Shown here in pieces: positions 26,101 to 34,931 of a stretch of DNA of 64,000 nucleotides. How positions within the stretch are numbered: the stretch's first letter is position 1; each line of letters starts with the position of its first letter. Origin of the DNA: Chloroflexota bacterium (lineage in GTDB: Bacteria > Chloroflexota > Chloroflexia > QHBQ01 > JADMIH01). Below the pieces are notes generated by a model. It was not told where the DNA came from and did no database searches. It saw nothing but the letters and a program-made list of their open reading frames with translations. A program made the translations under genes and the position numbers. Location of the stretch: positions 1-64,000 of the forward strand of contig JADMIH010000001.1 of assembly GCA_015478675.1 (NCBI GenBank), in the 5' to 3' direction.

Positions 26101-27204
26101 ATGATGATGAGTGATAATGTATTAGACAATAGCCCTGATAGGGTGCGTGAGCGGCTGGAGAAGGAGGAATATATCCTTCTTTCGCCGCTGGCCGCCAAGT
26201 CTGCGGAGTCTACGCGTCCACTGCCGGAGGAGGAGTCACCTGTGCGCACTGCCTTCCAGCGCGACCGCGACCGTGTTATCCACTCCAAGTCATTTCGCCG
26301 TTTGAAGCACAAAACGCAGGTCTTCATCGGCCCTATCGGTGACCACTATCGGACGCGGCTTACTCACACTCTGGAGATGTCGCAGATAGCACGGACGATC
26401 TCACGCGCGCTGCGTATGAATGAAGACGTTACCGAGGCAATAGCCCTGGCACACGACCTGGGCCATACTCCCTTCGGGCACGCCGGAGAAGACGCCCTGC
26501 GCCAGATATTCGACCCTGGCTTCAAACATAACTACCAGTCGCTGCGCATAGTGGATTATCTGGCCCGCGATGGCGCAGGTCTCAACCTCACCAATGAGGT
26601 CAGAGAAGCACTGGTCACATCTACCCCTGTTGAGGAAGGATTGTCTTCGGAGGGTATGGGCTATGGTTCTATCGAGTCGAAAATAGTTAAGCTGGCTGAT
26701 ACTATCGCCTATATTAACCATGACACCGACGATGCAATGCGCGCACGCATCATCCGCCCTGATGACCTGCCCGTCGAGGTAGCTGAGGTGCTGGGTGCCA
26801 CCAACTCGATGCGCATCAACACACTTGTCAGCGACATCATTAGCCGGAACTGGAGTATCGCCTACCCCAACGTGGAGCTAGCTTCGCAGGACCGTCATGA
26901 AGTAGAGCTAATAGTCAGCCCCGAAATAGAGGACGCCGCAGACAAGCTGAAGCGCTTCCTTTACGAGCGAGTATACATAGGTTCGGAGGCCAAAGCCGAG
27001 GTGGGCAAAGTAGACCACCTGATCGGCGCGCTCTTCGACTACTTTTGCAAACATACCGAGGAGTTGCCACACGAAATACAGAGTAACCCACGCCATGAGC
27101 CGAACGAGCGGATGGTCGTTGACTACATAGCCGGTATGACCGACCGCTTCGCAATCAGCACCTTCGAGCGTCTATTTGTCCCCAGGTCGTGGAGTGTGCA
27201 GTAG
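26101..27204 (+). CDS. dgt: dGTPase-like HD-domain dNTP triphosphohydrolase
   Basis: 367 residues. Hydrolyses dNTPs to nucleosides and triphosphate. The HD metal set is visible: His in TRLTHTLEM, His-Asp in ALAHDLGHTPFGHAGE, and a later Asp in KLADTIAYINHDTDD. The family N-terminal mark FQRDRDRVIHSKSFRRLKHKTQVF is present. Three consecutive ATGs (26101, 26104, 26107) compete; the first is listed. It lies 74 bp after ppdK on the same strand. A deoxynucleoside kinase at 40451 handles the opposite direction of the dNTP balance. Confidence 0.93.
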   Translation: MMMSDNVLDNSPDRVRERLEKEEYILLSPLAAKSAESTRPLPEEESPVRTAFQRDRDRVIHSKSFRRLKHKTQVFIGPIGDHYRTRLTHTLEMSQIARTISRALRMNEDVTEAIALAHDLGHTPFGHAGEDALRQIFDPGFKHNYQSLRIVDYLARDGAGLNLTNEVREALVTSTPVEEGLSSEGMGYGSIESKIVKLADTIAYINHDTDDAMRARIIRPDDLPVEVAEVLGATNSMRINTLVSDIISRNWSIAYPNVELASQDRHEVELIVSPEIEDAADKLKRFLYERVYIGSEAKAEVGKVDHLIGALFDYFCKHTEELPHEIQSNPRHEPNERMVVDYIAGMTDRFAISTFERLFVPRSWSVQ

Positions 27205-27453
27205 CTTGTGGGTAGCAGGCCAGCCTGATCTATAACATCAACAGTGGGCAACTAAAGCTGTGAGGTTAACACAGTGCTGCATCGTCATGGCGCGGGTACG
27301 CTTAATGCTATCTACAGAGGCGAGGAGGCGTTAATAGTTATATCTCTATTCTCAGGGCGTGACAATTAGCGCCAAGCAGCGTTCTAAATAGTGCTCTGTA
27401 ATGATCTTACAAGCTGGCGCTATTAGCATTACCAGACCAGGAGCACTCCTTTC
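27205..27453 (+). other. Intergenic region upstream of the Ser/Thr kinase
   Basis: 249 bp. A short inverted repeat TAGCGCCA (27367-27374) / TGGCGCTA (27415-27422) precedes the kinase start. No confident promoter or reading frame was found. Confidence 0.4.
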
Positions 27454-29550
27454 ATGCATTCTGATTCCGACGGTTCCACACCTATGTTCGAGGGCAGCAG
27501 CCTTATTGGTGGGCGCTACAGGCTGCTTGAGAAAATAGGCGAGGGCGGGGCCGCCGAGGTCTTTCGCGCCCGCGACCAACGTCTCGACCGCACTGTGGCA
27601 GTTAAACTGCTGCGGCCTCAGTTTACATATGACCAGGCATCGCGCACCCGCTTTGTGAATGAGGCTAAGGCCGCCGCAGGACTGTCGCACCCCAACATAG
27701 TAGACATCTACGATTTCGGTGAAGGCCCTGACCACTCGATGTTTATCGCAATGCAGTACGTCGAAGGCCAGAACCTGAAAGATATATTGCAGAAGCGGGG
27801 GCGCATGTCGGCAGCCGAAGCTGTCTCCATAGGGCAGGGGGTGTGCTACGCCCTCGACGCGGCGCACGCCAAAGGTTTGATCCACCGCGACGTTAAGCCG
27901 CAGAATATAATGATAGACCGTGCAGGCAACGTGCGCCTGACCGATTTCGGCATCGTAAAGGCGCTCTCCGGCCCGGCGCTCACCCAATCGGGGATGACCT
28001 TTGGCACAGCGGCGTACCTGTCGCCGGAGCAGGCCACAGGCGAGCCTATCAGCCCCGCATCGGACATTTATGCTCTGGGGTGCGTTCTGTACGAACTGCT
28101 GTCGGGCACGCCGCCATTCACGGGCGAAAACCCTGCTGTGGTGGCTTACAAGCAGGTGTGGGAGCAGCCGCGCCCACTTCATGACCTTGTGCCGGAGGTG
28201 CCGCCTTCTTTAGAGAGCGTCGTCATGCGCTGCCTAAACAAAGACCCCGCTCGCCGCTATCCCACCGCCGACGCGCTCGCCTCAGACCTCGCCACCTTCC
28301 AGAACTCCTTCAACCAGCCGACACAGGCGGTGTCGCTTGGCCTGGGGGCGATAGCCTCGGTGAGGGCGAATGCGGGTGAATGGGTACCTGTTACGTCGCG
28401 TGCTCCCGCTGAGTTGAGCCAGGCAATACAAATGCCTGCTGTGCCTGCCGGCTATGGCGAAGCCGAGTATTCAGCGGTTGACGTACCTGCCGCCAGGCCC
28501 CGCGACTTCATTAGCGCACCTGTGCCTCAGGCTGCCGCGCCTTCACAGCCTTACCCGCAGGCGGTGGCCGCCTATAACGCCGAACCGGTTCGCACGATCC
28601 AGGTGGTAAATGCCGGTAGGCGGCGTGGAGGGCTCGGTTGGGTGCCTCTTGCTCTGGCCGGCGTGCTCGCTATCGCTGTCTTCGCGCTGCTTGCCTCGCA
28701 AGGTAAATCGCTCTTTGGCGGCGCGGCACGCGCTGACGCAACGTCCACACCCCCATCTCCGACGCTGGGCGTGGTAGTGGAGGCTCCGTCAGCTTCGCCA
28801 ACGCTGCGACTGGGCGGCGTTATCGTAGGCTCGCCCACGCCTCCCGCGGCTGTGCCGCTCTCGACCAATACGCCTGCGCCTCCTCCCACACTAACCAACA
28901 CACCGATTCCGCCCACCGAAGCGCCTCCTACCGATACACCCGCGCCTGTACCAACTGATACCGCTGCTCCTGCGCTTCCGACAGATACTTCGGTGCCTGA
29001 AGTCGTGCCGACAACTCCTCCCGCCACTGCAACGCCACCACCACCGCCTCCTACAGACACAGTTGAAGTGGTATCCGATACTCCTGTAGTCCAGGGCAAT
29101 GGCACCGCTACCATCCTTCTGGATGACACGCGCTTTTCGGGTGGCTTCACTAACAACGGCGGCACCTATCACGGACTCACCGCCCACTGGGCATACGGCC
29201 AGGGAACGAAGTATAGCACGATGACGGTGACATTCAACGTGGACCAGATGCCCGGCGCAGCGGCCCTGACGATCAGAGGCGTGGACTCAGAAGACGCCAA
29301 GAAGACCCAGATACGGATAAGCCTGAACGGCAACGTAGTCTACCAGGGCGCTGATCCGCTGCCCAACGACAACACCAACGGGCCGAATAGACCGGGTAAT
29401 TGGGGCCTTTACGTCTGGCAGATTCCTGTTGGGCAGCTACAGCAGGGCGCTAACACCCTCTCTATCACCAACCTGGACCAAAGCTCCTGCATCAATTGCC
29501 CCGATTTCTTCATGCTCGACGCCGCCTTTATTACTTACCGCACGCAGTAA
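27454..29550 (+). CDS. PknB-type Ser/Thr protein kinase with secreted C-terminal domain
   Basis: 698 residues. Kinase domain residues ~20-285: Gly loop GEGGAAEVF, catalytic Lys in VAVKLL, HRDVKPQN loop, DFG motif and SPEQATG segment, all intact. A proline-rich juxtamembrane region leads to a TM (WVPLALAGVLAIAVFALLA, about 395-413), then an extracellular Thr/Pro-rich tether of about 130 residues. The last ~150 residues start GNGTATILLDDTRFSGGF and look like a beta-sandwich with CINC cysteines near the end. No PASTA repeats are present. The ectodomain may sense glycans or wall fragments. Substrates are unknown. Confidence 0.93.
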   Translation: MHSDSDGSTPMFEGSSLIGGRYRLLEKIGEGGAAEVFRARDQRLDRTVAVKLLRPQFTYDQASRTRFVNEAKAAAGLSHPNIVDIYDFGEGPDHSMFIAMQYVEGQNLKDILQKRGRMSAAEAVSIGQGVCYALDAAHAKGLIHRDVKPQNIMIDRAGNVRLTDFGIVKALSGPALTQSGMTFGTAAYLSPEQATGEPISPASDIYALGCVLYELLSGTPPFTGENPAVVAYKQVWEQPRPLHDLVPEVPPSLESVVMRCLNKDPARRYPTADALASDLATFQNSFNQPTQAVSLGLGAIASVRANAGEWVPVTSRAPAELSQAIQMPAVPAGYGEAEYSAVDVPAARPRDFISAPVPQAAAPSQPYPQAVAAYNAEPVRTIQVVNAGRRRGGLGWVPLALAGVLAIAVFALLASQGKSLFGGAARADATSTPPSPTLGVVVEAPSASPTLRLGGVIVGSPTPPAAVPLSTNTPAPPPTLTNTPIPPTEAPPTDTPAPVPTDTAAPALPTDTSVPEVVPTTPPATATPPPPPPTDTVEVVSDTPVVQGNGTATILLDDTRFSGGFTNNGGTYHGLTAHWAYGQGTKYSTMTVTFNVDQMPGAAALTIRGVDSEDAKKTQIRISLNGNVVYQGADPLPNDNTNGPNRPGNWGLYVWQIPVGQLQQGANTLSITNLDQSSCINCPDFFMLDAAFITYRTQ

Positions 29551-29599
29551 GTTAGGGGCCAGCTCCGGGTTGCATAATTCAGCCATCTGGCGCGGCCGG

Positions 29600-30331
29600 T
29601 TACCTAGAGAAAACCGCCGCGCTTTGGTTGCGGCTCCTGAAGAAGAAGACAAGTATCAGCCCCGCGATGAAGCCCCCTATGTGGGCGAAGAAAGCGGTGC
29701 CGCCCCCTTGTACCTCGCCCACCGAGAATACGCTTACAACCTGCGTCACTATCCATATGCCTATCATAATGAAGGCGGGCACGTAGCTAATTGTAACCAG
29801 GATGCCCAGGAATATCAGCGCCCTTACTCTCGCCTTCGGGAAGAGCACTATGTACGCCGCTAACACTCCGGCAATTGCTCCTGATGCGCCCAGGTTAGGA
29901 ATAAGCGAGTCGGGGCCGCCGAGGAATATCTGCGTAATGTCCGCCGCGAAGCCGCAGATCAGGTAAAAGACGAGATACTTCAGCGAGCCAAAGTTTTCCT
30001 CTACGTTGTCACCAAAGATAAAGAGGAAGAGCATATTGCCGCCAATGTGCAGCCACCCACCATGCATGAACATAGAGGTTAGAAGGGTCAAATAAACGTT
30101 GTTGAGAGGGGCTGCGTACAACTGTATTGTAGAGCCGTCCGGTAACTGCTGAAGGCCCGTCAGGTCTACGCCTGTCGTAATCTCCCTCGGTATCAGCGCC
30201 CAGCCATTGTTTATCGGATCGCCCACCGATAACTGGATCAAGAATATTATGACGTTGATCACGATCAGAGTAACGTTCACAATGGGGAAGCGTTGCCCTT
30301 GTGGTGTGCCGGTGTCTCCGAGTGGTATCAT
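29600..30331 (-). CDS. Rhomboid-family intramembrane serine protease
   Basis: 243 residues with about six or seven TMs. The catalytic Ser is in GASGAIAGVLAAY, the His in AHIGGFIAGL, and the HGGWLHIGGNMLFLFIFG stretch marks the L1/TM2 region. Cleaves TM segments of other proteins. It is convergent with the kinase gene and downstream of a GT-C-type gene. The leader contains a duplicated ribosome-binding unit, described separately. Confidence 0.93.
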   Translation of the reverse strand: MIPLGDTGTPQGQRFPIVNVTLIVINVIIFLIQLSVGDPINNGWALIPREITTGVDLTGLQQLPDGSTIQLYAAPLNNVYLTLLTSMFMHGGWLHIGGNMLFLFIFGDNVEENFGSLKYLVFYLICGFAADITQIFLGGPDSLIPNLGASGAIAGVLAAYIVLFPKARVRALIFLGILVTISYVPAFIMIGIWIVTQVVSVFSVGEVQGGGTAFFAHIGGFIAGLILVFFFRSRNQSAAVFSR

Positions 30332-30358
30332 TTACATTGGCTCCTTTACATTGGCTCC
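30331..30358 (-). repeat. Duplicated ribosome-binding unit before the rhomboid gene
   Basis: A 14-bp unit (TTTACATTGGCTCC on the plus strand) is tandemly repeated at 30331-30344 and 30345-30358. Read on the minus strand each unit is an AAGGAG site followed by ATG-TAA, a start codon directly followed by a stop. The gene ATG at 30329-30331 lies 9 bases after the second AGGAG. Confidence 0.85.
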
Positions 30359-30369
30359 TTTCACGCGCC

Positions 30370-32055
30370 TCACGGCCGGCTGCTGTACACTGCCTCTAAC
30401 TGCTCCGGCTTTATGATTAGACCCTCTATGTCAGCCTTGTCTGAGTGCAGTAGATACAACGAGGAACCATCAGCTAATGAAACGGCGCGCACGCCTCCCT
30501 CACCGGCTACCATCCTGGCCGTAGCGTCGTCCAGCGCCACGATAGTGCGTGTGCCGGAGGGGAGGGGAAGGTACGTCTTCGCTACAGGGTATGGCAACCC
30601 GTAGCTTGATTGCCCCCCGTAGGCCGTGAAGAGCGCTCCGAACTCACCGTTTCGCCCATAGCCCAGCGCGTAAGAGCGATAGTTGGGGAGCAGATATCCT
30701 GCCTCTCTAAAGGGCCCAGCCCACTCCACCCCCATCACCAGGGCAATGTTCCCCTCACGAGCAGTAAGGCTCGCCAGGCCGGACTTCACGGCTTCCCAGT
30801 GGTTGTTATTCTCAGTTATGTTGGCTGCGGTGACAGGGCCTTGCGCCAGCGCAAAATAACCGGCTGATACCACCGACAGGGCAATAGCGATCAGCAGCCC
30901 CGCCGCTTCGCTCACGCCCTTTTTATGCGCAAGCTGCTCGCCCAGCATCCTGGCGCATAACGCCGACAAGATAAGCAGTGGCGGCAGCGCCACGAGCAAA
31001 TATCCATACTGCCCCACATGGCTTACTGCATAGAGAACAATCGGCGGCAATACCCAGAAGAATAAAAAAGCTTTAGCCTTGTGCATAAGAGTAAAACGCA
31101 ACACTCTAGCAGTCCACAACCCCAGAGGCACCAGCCCAAAGGCTAGCCCTGTGCCAAGCGCCAGCATCTCGAAAGTTATATTGAAAGCAACCCCGTCGAG
31201 TCCGGTCTCCACCAGTGCGGTGCGCCCTGCCACAGCAGCCGCCTGCAACTCATTCTCATATAGATAAGCGCCAAGCCCGCCCGACATAACAAGGAGGGGC
31301 GTTAGCCATGCCAGAGAGGCAAGCGCCAGCGCTGTGCCGAACGCCAGCCATCTTCGCCGCGCCGGAGCTTTATTGCCCCGCAAGGCCCATACGCAAAGAG
31401 GCAAAAGCACTATGAGGCTAGTTTGCCTTACGCCGCCTGCTATTCCCAGCGCCACCCCCAGCAAAACGGCCTCTGTAGCGCCTTCCGAGCCTTTGACCCG
31501 CCACGCCAGCCCTGCCACGCACATGCCCAGCGCCATCTCAGGCAGGTAGGTAAGCCCTACCGCGCCATTATAGAGGGCGAGGGGCGACCCCAGGAGCAGC
31601 AGCGATGAGCTAATCGCCACTACTTTGTCCTCAAAGACCTTGAGCGTGAGCCAGTAAATGAGCGGCACAGCCACCGCGCTGAATAGGACACTTAAAATTG
31701 AGAGGGCAACATTCGCGCTACTCACCCCGCCTTGTAAGCCGGCGAACTCCAGCACAAAGCGCAACAGGCGGCCCGACTCTACGTAGAGGATATAGCCCGG
31801 TGGGTGTGGTTGGTGGCTATGCAAATCGAAGGTGTCGAGCGCCAGGCTGAACTGCACCGAATCCCAATTTATCGGCGTGGGCCGCACAAAAAAGATGCGC
31901 GAGATCGCCCCGCTCGCTCCCAACAGGAGCAACGGGACAACTCGCGCCTGAAGGCGGGTTGTGAAAGCTGCAGAAGGTGTTACGTACTGGATACAGGGCG
32001 CGAAAGGCGGGATGCGGAACCGGGTAAGGAGAGCTAATCTGCTACGCTCGGCCAC
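30370..32055 (-). CDS. Polytopic membrane protein, GT-C glycosyltransferase-like
   Basis: 561 residues with about ten hydrophobic segments. After the first TM an acidic motif reads INWDSVQFSLALDTFDLHSHQPHPPGYILY, as in ArnT/PMT-like (GT39, DUF2723-type) enzymes that use polyprenyl-phosphate sugars. The soluble C-terminal ~130 residues form the usual extracytoplasmic cap. The N-terminal ~45 residues look untypical, so an internal start is possible. It lies 38 bp upstream of the rhomboid gene on the same strand. Acceptor and sugar are unknown. Confidence 0.7.
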   Translation of the reverse strand: MAERSRLALLTRFRIPPFAPCIQYVTPSAAFTTRLQARVVPLLLLGASGAISRIFFVRPTPINWDSVQFSLALDTFDLHSHQPHPPGYILYVESGRLLRFVLEFAGLQGGVSSANVALSILSVLFSAVAVPLIYWLTLKVFEDKVVAISSSLLLLGSPLALYNGAVGLTYLPEMALGMCVAGLAWRVKGSEGATEAVLLGVALGIAGGVRQTSLIVLLPLCVWALRGNKAPARRRWLAFGTALALASLAWLTPLLVMSGGLGAYLYENELQAAAVAGRTALVETGLDGVAFNITFEMLALGTGLAFGLVPLGLWTARVLRFTLMHKAKAFLFFWVLPPIVLYAVSHVGQYGYLLVALPPLLILSALCARMLGEQLAHKKGVSEAAGLLIAIALSVVSAGYFALAQGPVTAANITENNNHWEAVKSGLASLTAREGNIALVMGVEWAGPFREAGYLLPNYRSYALGYGRNGEFGALFTAYGGQSSYGLPYPVAKTYLPLPSGTRTIVALDDATARMVAGEGGVRAVSLADGSSLYLLHSDKADIEGLIIKPEQLEAVYSSRP

Positions 32056-32130
32056 ACCCAGCTTCCTTGCGCGTCGTTTCCTAAAACGTCAACCACGTAC
32101 TTCGCACCTTTTGTGGGCGGCGTTCGGCGG

Positions 32131-32298
32131 CTAAACACCCATAATCTGGAAAATCTCGCTCGTAGTGCGTGTGCCGAACGCGCCGGTCAACCAGAGTACC
32201 AGCAACACCAGCACTATCAACACTACAACCACCAGAACAATGGCGGCGGCGCTGCCACCCCCGCTGTCGCCTGGTGTATTTACGTTTACTTGACCCAT
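32131..32298 (-). CDS. 55-residue single-TM protein
   Basis: A short frame with an excellent ribosome site (AGGAGG, 6 bases before the ATG at 32296-32298). It encodes a Gly/Ser-rich N terminus (NTPGDSGGGSAAA), one very hydrophobic segment (IVLVVVVLIVLVLLVLWL) and a short polar tail ending FQIMGV. No family is recognised. It belongs to a run of tiny membrane-protein genes on this strand. Confidence 0.72.
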   Translation of the reverse strand: MGQVNVNTPGDSGGGSAAAIVLVVVVLIVLVLLVLWLTGAFGTRTTSEIFQIMGV

Positions 32299-32329
32299 TA
32301 GAGCCTCCTACTTTGACGACTGATAACGC

Positions 32330-32396
32330 GCGACCGGCAACAGGGAATAAAACAAAGCCTTCGTGCTTGCTATCTCATTGCTATTCCGCCGGTCGC
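32330..32396 (-). other. Inverted repeat in the leader of the 55-residue gene
   Basis: GCGACCGGC (32330-32338) and GCCGGTCGC (32388-32396) are perfectly complementary with 49 bases between. It lies 32 bp upstream of the small gene and might form a 5'-UTR stem. Confidence 0.4.
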
Positions 32397-32405
32397 ACCC
32401 GCTAT

Positions 32406-32442
32406 CCTTAAATAAATAGACGCAGGGTCTTGCGAGCCTGCG
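32406..32442 (-). terminator. Putative terminator after the first GlsB-like gene
   Basis: On the minus strand CGCAGG (32442-32437) pairs with CCTGCG (32426-32421), followed by the T-rich stretch TCTATTTATTTA. It is 10 bases beyond the stop of the gene ending at 32452. Confidence 0.55.
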
Positions 32443-32451
32443 CCGTTGCCT

Positions 32452-32724
32452 CTAGACACGAGATCTATTGCCGGAAAGGGCGCGTACAATGGCGATAAGT
32501 ATAATCGCGCCGATTATCGCGATAATCAGGCTGCCCCAGCTAATAGGGTCACTACTGTTCAAGCCTCCCAATCCCAGCAGAGAAGCCAGGAAGCCGCCCA
32601 CTATCGCGCCGATCAAACCGACGATTATGTCGCCTACCACTCCATAGCCGCCGCGTCCCATAATCATACTGGCAAGCCAGCCGGCGATCAATCCTATGAT
32701 GATCCAACCAATGATTGTAAGCAT
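32452..32724 (-). CDS. GlsB/YeaQ/YmgE-family stress membrane protein
   Basis: 90 residues from the ATG at 32722-32724, set by AAAGGAGG 8 bases upstream. Three hydrophobic, glycine-rich segments fit the transglycosylase-associated GlsB/YeaQ family: GWIIIGLIAGWLASMIMG, GDIIVGLIGAIVGGFLASLL and SLIIAIIGAIILIAIVRAL. These are small inner-membrane proteins induced by stress. One of two paralogues in this cluster. Confidence 0.88.
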   Translation of the reverse strand: MLTIIGWIIIGLIAGWLASMIMGRGGYGVVGDIIVGLIGAIVGGFLASLLGLGGLNSSDPISWGSLIIAIIGAIILIAIVRALSGNRSRV

Positions 32725-32815
32725 CTTTCTCACCTCCTTTGTCGCGTAGTACTGAACCTCTCAGGCCGTAGGTTGACGGCCCTTCCGATTAGCGATAATC
32801 AAGCTATGAGTTTTG

Positions 32816-32971
32816 TCACCCGCCTGAACTATTCATGGCTTCCTGTACATACTCTTTGCCTCGCTCCACCAGGATTTTGCGCGTCTCATCGCCCTTGCGT
32901 GGGGCAAAGAGCAGCCCGGCAAGCAACCCTATGGTGAAGTATTTGATAGCAGTACGCATTCCTCTTAGCAT
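32816..32971 (-). CDS. 51-residue YtxH-like membrane protein
   Basis: A frame with AAAGGAG 7 bases before the ATG at 32969-32971. The product (MLRGMRTAIKYFTIGLLAG, then LLFAPRKGDETRKILVERG) has the YtxH layout: one TM followed by an APxxG-type turn and an amphipathic helix. It sits between a GlsB-like gene and a longer YtxH gene. Its shortness explains why it is easily missed. Confidence 0.75.
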   Translation of the reverse strand: MLRGMRTAIKYFTIGLLAGLLFAPRKGDETRKILVERGKEYVQEAMNSSGG

Positions 32972-33001
32972 ATCCTTTCTCCTTTGGCTGCCGGGCAGCC
33001 A

Positions 33002-33220
33002 TCAGGCTTGTCGCATGCCCTCAACTACGCCTTGCGTCTTTTGCTGTACATTTTGCAGCCTGTTGGCGGCCCATTCGCCGAGTCGCTGGCGGTTCTTCTC
33101 GCCGGTAGTCGGTGTGTAGAAGAGGCCAATTGCACCTCCAACCGCCGCACCTGCCAGGAGGCCCAGCAGCGTTAAGCCTTTACCTTTACCCTTACCTTTG
33201 CTTTTACGTCCCCGCGCCAT
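33002..33220 (-). CDS. YtxH-family protein
   Basis: 72 residues: a lysine/glycine-rich start (RGRKSKGKGKGKG), one Gly/Ala-rich TM (LTLLGLLAGAAVGGAIGLFY), the TPTTGEKNRQRL turn and an amphipathic helix. This is the pattern of YtxH general-stress proteins. AAAGGG precedes the ATG. It lies 14 bp after the upstream GlsB-like gene. Confidence 0.82.
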   Translation of the reverse strand: MARGRKSKGKGKGKGLTLLGLLAGAAVGGAIGLFYTPTTGEKNRQRLGEWAANRLQNVQQKTQGVVEGMRQA

Positions 33221-33234
33221 CTCAATAGCCCTTT

Positions 33235-33516
33235 CTATAAGGTCGAGCGTCGCTGTGATCCCATGACAAAGCGCACGATAAAGCCGAGGATAATGCCGCC
33301 AAGCAGGGCAGGTATGAACGATAGCGTCCAGCCACCGAAACTTGCCGCAGGCCCGAAGTTGCCGAATATGAAGCCGCCAATTAGACCGCCGATTATCGCG
33401 GCTACGATACCACCCAGCCAGCCATAAGGCATTCGGCCAGGCACAATCAGGTCAATGAGCCAGCCGAGCACACTCAACATAATGAGCATAACGATGAATC
33501 CAAGACAACCACCCAT
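33235..33516 (-). CDS. GlsB/YeaQ-like membrane protein (second copy)
   Basis: 93 residues with three glycine-rich TMs (WLGGIVAAIIGGLIGGFIFG in the middle) and a PGRMPYGWLGG turn as in the family. An AGGAGA-type ribosome site precedes the ATG. It is a diverged paralogue of the gene at 32452-32724. Confidence 0.85.
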   Translation of the reverse strand: MGGCLGFIVMLIMLSVLGWLIDLIVPGRMPYGWLGGIVAAIIGGLIGGFIFGNFGPAASFGGWTLSFIPALLGGIILGFIVRFVMGSQRRSTL

Positions 33517-33549
33517 CTTTTACTCTCCTCCAGCTAGAATTGCAGCTAA

Positions 33550-33693
33550 CTAACGAGCCACAAAAAAGAAAATCACAGTAAGTAGTGGAAGAGCCATCAG
33601 CCCCAACACCGTGAAGCTACAACAGCTACACCCTCCGCGCCGTCCCGTTCTTGTCAACTCGGCCAGCCCGAGCTGCAAATTGCTTTTCTCCAT
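33550..33693 (-). CDS. 47-residue membrane protein with Cys cluster
   Basis: From the ATG at 33691-33693, just after AGGGGGG. The product has a polar N terminus, a GGCSCCSF motif with three cysteines, and a C-terminal TM (VLGLMALPLLTVIFFFV). An upstream ATG at 33748-33750 would lengthen it by 19 residues. No family is recognised; the cysteines could bind metal or be acylated. Confidence 0.5.
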   Translation of the reverse strand: MEKSNLQLGLAELTRTGRRGGCSCCSFTVLGLMALPLLTVIFFFVAR

Positions 33694-34094
33694 CTGCCCC
33701 CCTATCCAGCGCCATGTAGCATGGCACTCGTTAATTACGGATTGCGACATTTACAACGGTGAGATAACCCATTCTGTTATGCGCCTTTTACTTTTGGTGC
33801 TGCAAACCAATGCTCTGGAGGTGTTTAATGGCGTAACCACAGAGGGGCTTTCAGTATAGGGGTTTTTACAGAAAGCTCAATTACCTCTTACATCGGGGTA
33901 ATCACACCTCTACTAACCCCTTTCCCTGTAGGGGGAGAATAGGTTAGAGCAAAACAAAAGCAATAGCTCCCCTAGGCGGGGCTATTGCTTTTGTTTTCAA
34001 GACAGGGTGTTGCCTCAGCACAATGCTCGCTTGCTGTGGGCGCAACACCTAGAGGCGGCAGGGCGCACTACCGCTTTATAGACCGATGCGGCGG
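33694..34094. other. Intergenic region with bidirectional terminator
   Basis: 401 bp between cvpA-like and the small-protein cluster, both on the minus strand. Apart from the strong hairpin at 33951-33997, I see no gene or recognisable repeat. Confidence 0.5.
33951..33997. terminator. Bidirectional intrinsic terminator
   Basis: A 17-bp perfect stem, AAAACAAAAGCAATAGC (33951-33967) with GCTATTGCTTTTGTTTT (33981-33997), encloses a GC-rich loop TCCCCTAGGCGGG. A and T runs at its ends would work in both directions. It follows the cvpA-like gene on the minus strand. Confidence 0.85.
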
Positions 34095-34703
34095 CTACTT
34101 TGGTGGTACAGCCCCTGCCAGTAGAGGCACAGCCCCCTTCTTCTGGGCTTCGGGGGGCAGCATTGGCTTTACGCTTGTTGCCAGCAGCGGAGCCGCCAGC
34201 ACAAAGCGGGGAGCCAGTATTGATTTTTTGTACTCGCTATTGAAAAGCTGCATGAGCGGGAGGTCCCTGGCGACATCCACGTTCTGCTTATTGTCCTCGT
34301 ATGGCACTTTCATCAGCGTAACAAAGATGCTGATTACGATTCCGCCCGCGACCAGCCCCAGGAGCGCACCCATTATCCTATCGAAGACCATCAGCTTCCC
34401 GCCAATCTTCACATGGGAGAAGAGATTGAGAAGAAGTGCCACCATCAATAGCGACACCAGCAGATCAATGGTGATAAAGCCAATGAGGTCCGAGGCGAAC
34501 CCTTTACTCAGTCCGAACATCTTCACCAGGAAGAGCGCTGTCAGGTGGTAGTAAATCGAGGCGAGCAGAAAACCTGTATAGATCGAAGCTATGATCAACA
34601 AGGCCTTCGGTGTGCCGTGCTTCCACCCCACATAAATGAAAAAGGCAAGAAGCACTGTGCTAATCACATCAAAAAAAGGTATTACATTGATAAGTTCGCG
34701 CAT
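34095..34703 (-). CDS. CvpA-family membrane protein
   Basis: 202 residues with four TMs and the CvpA layout: FFDVISTVLLAFFIYVGWKHGTPKAL at the N terminus, a GFITIDLLVSLLMVALL helix, and the DRIMGALLGLVAGGIVIS segment. Family members are linked to colicin V production and envelope stress. Divergent from lexA across a 335-bp gap. Confidence 0.85.
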   Translation of the reverse strand: MRELINVIPFFDVISTVLLAFFIYVGWKHGTPKALLIIASIYTGFLLASIYYHLTALFLVKMFGLSKGFASDLIGFITIDLLVSLLMVALLLNLFSHVKIGGKLMVFDRIMGALLGLVAGGIVISIFVTLMKVPYEDNKQNVDVARDLPLMQLFNSEYKKSILAPRFVLAAPLLATSVKPMLPPEAQKKGAVPLLAGAVPPK

Positions 34704-34931
34704 AACAAATCCCTCACTGAATGCTATTCAACAAAGTTATTCTACATTACCTACCGCCTACAAGGAATAGGATATAAGTCACACCACGGCATGGTACGTA
34801 GGGGCGCTACGCGTGAAGCGCCTGGTAATGCATATTATGTCAGAGATAGATACTGCTTACCCAAACCCTCACCTGATATGCATTGTGCAGTATGAATCAG
34901 CATATTTGTTCGATATTCGTGCATAAAGGTA

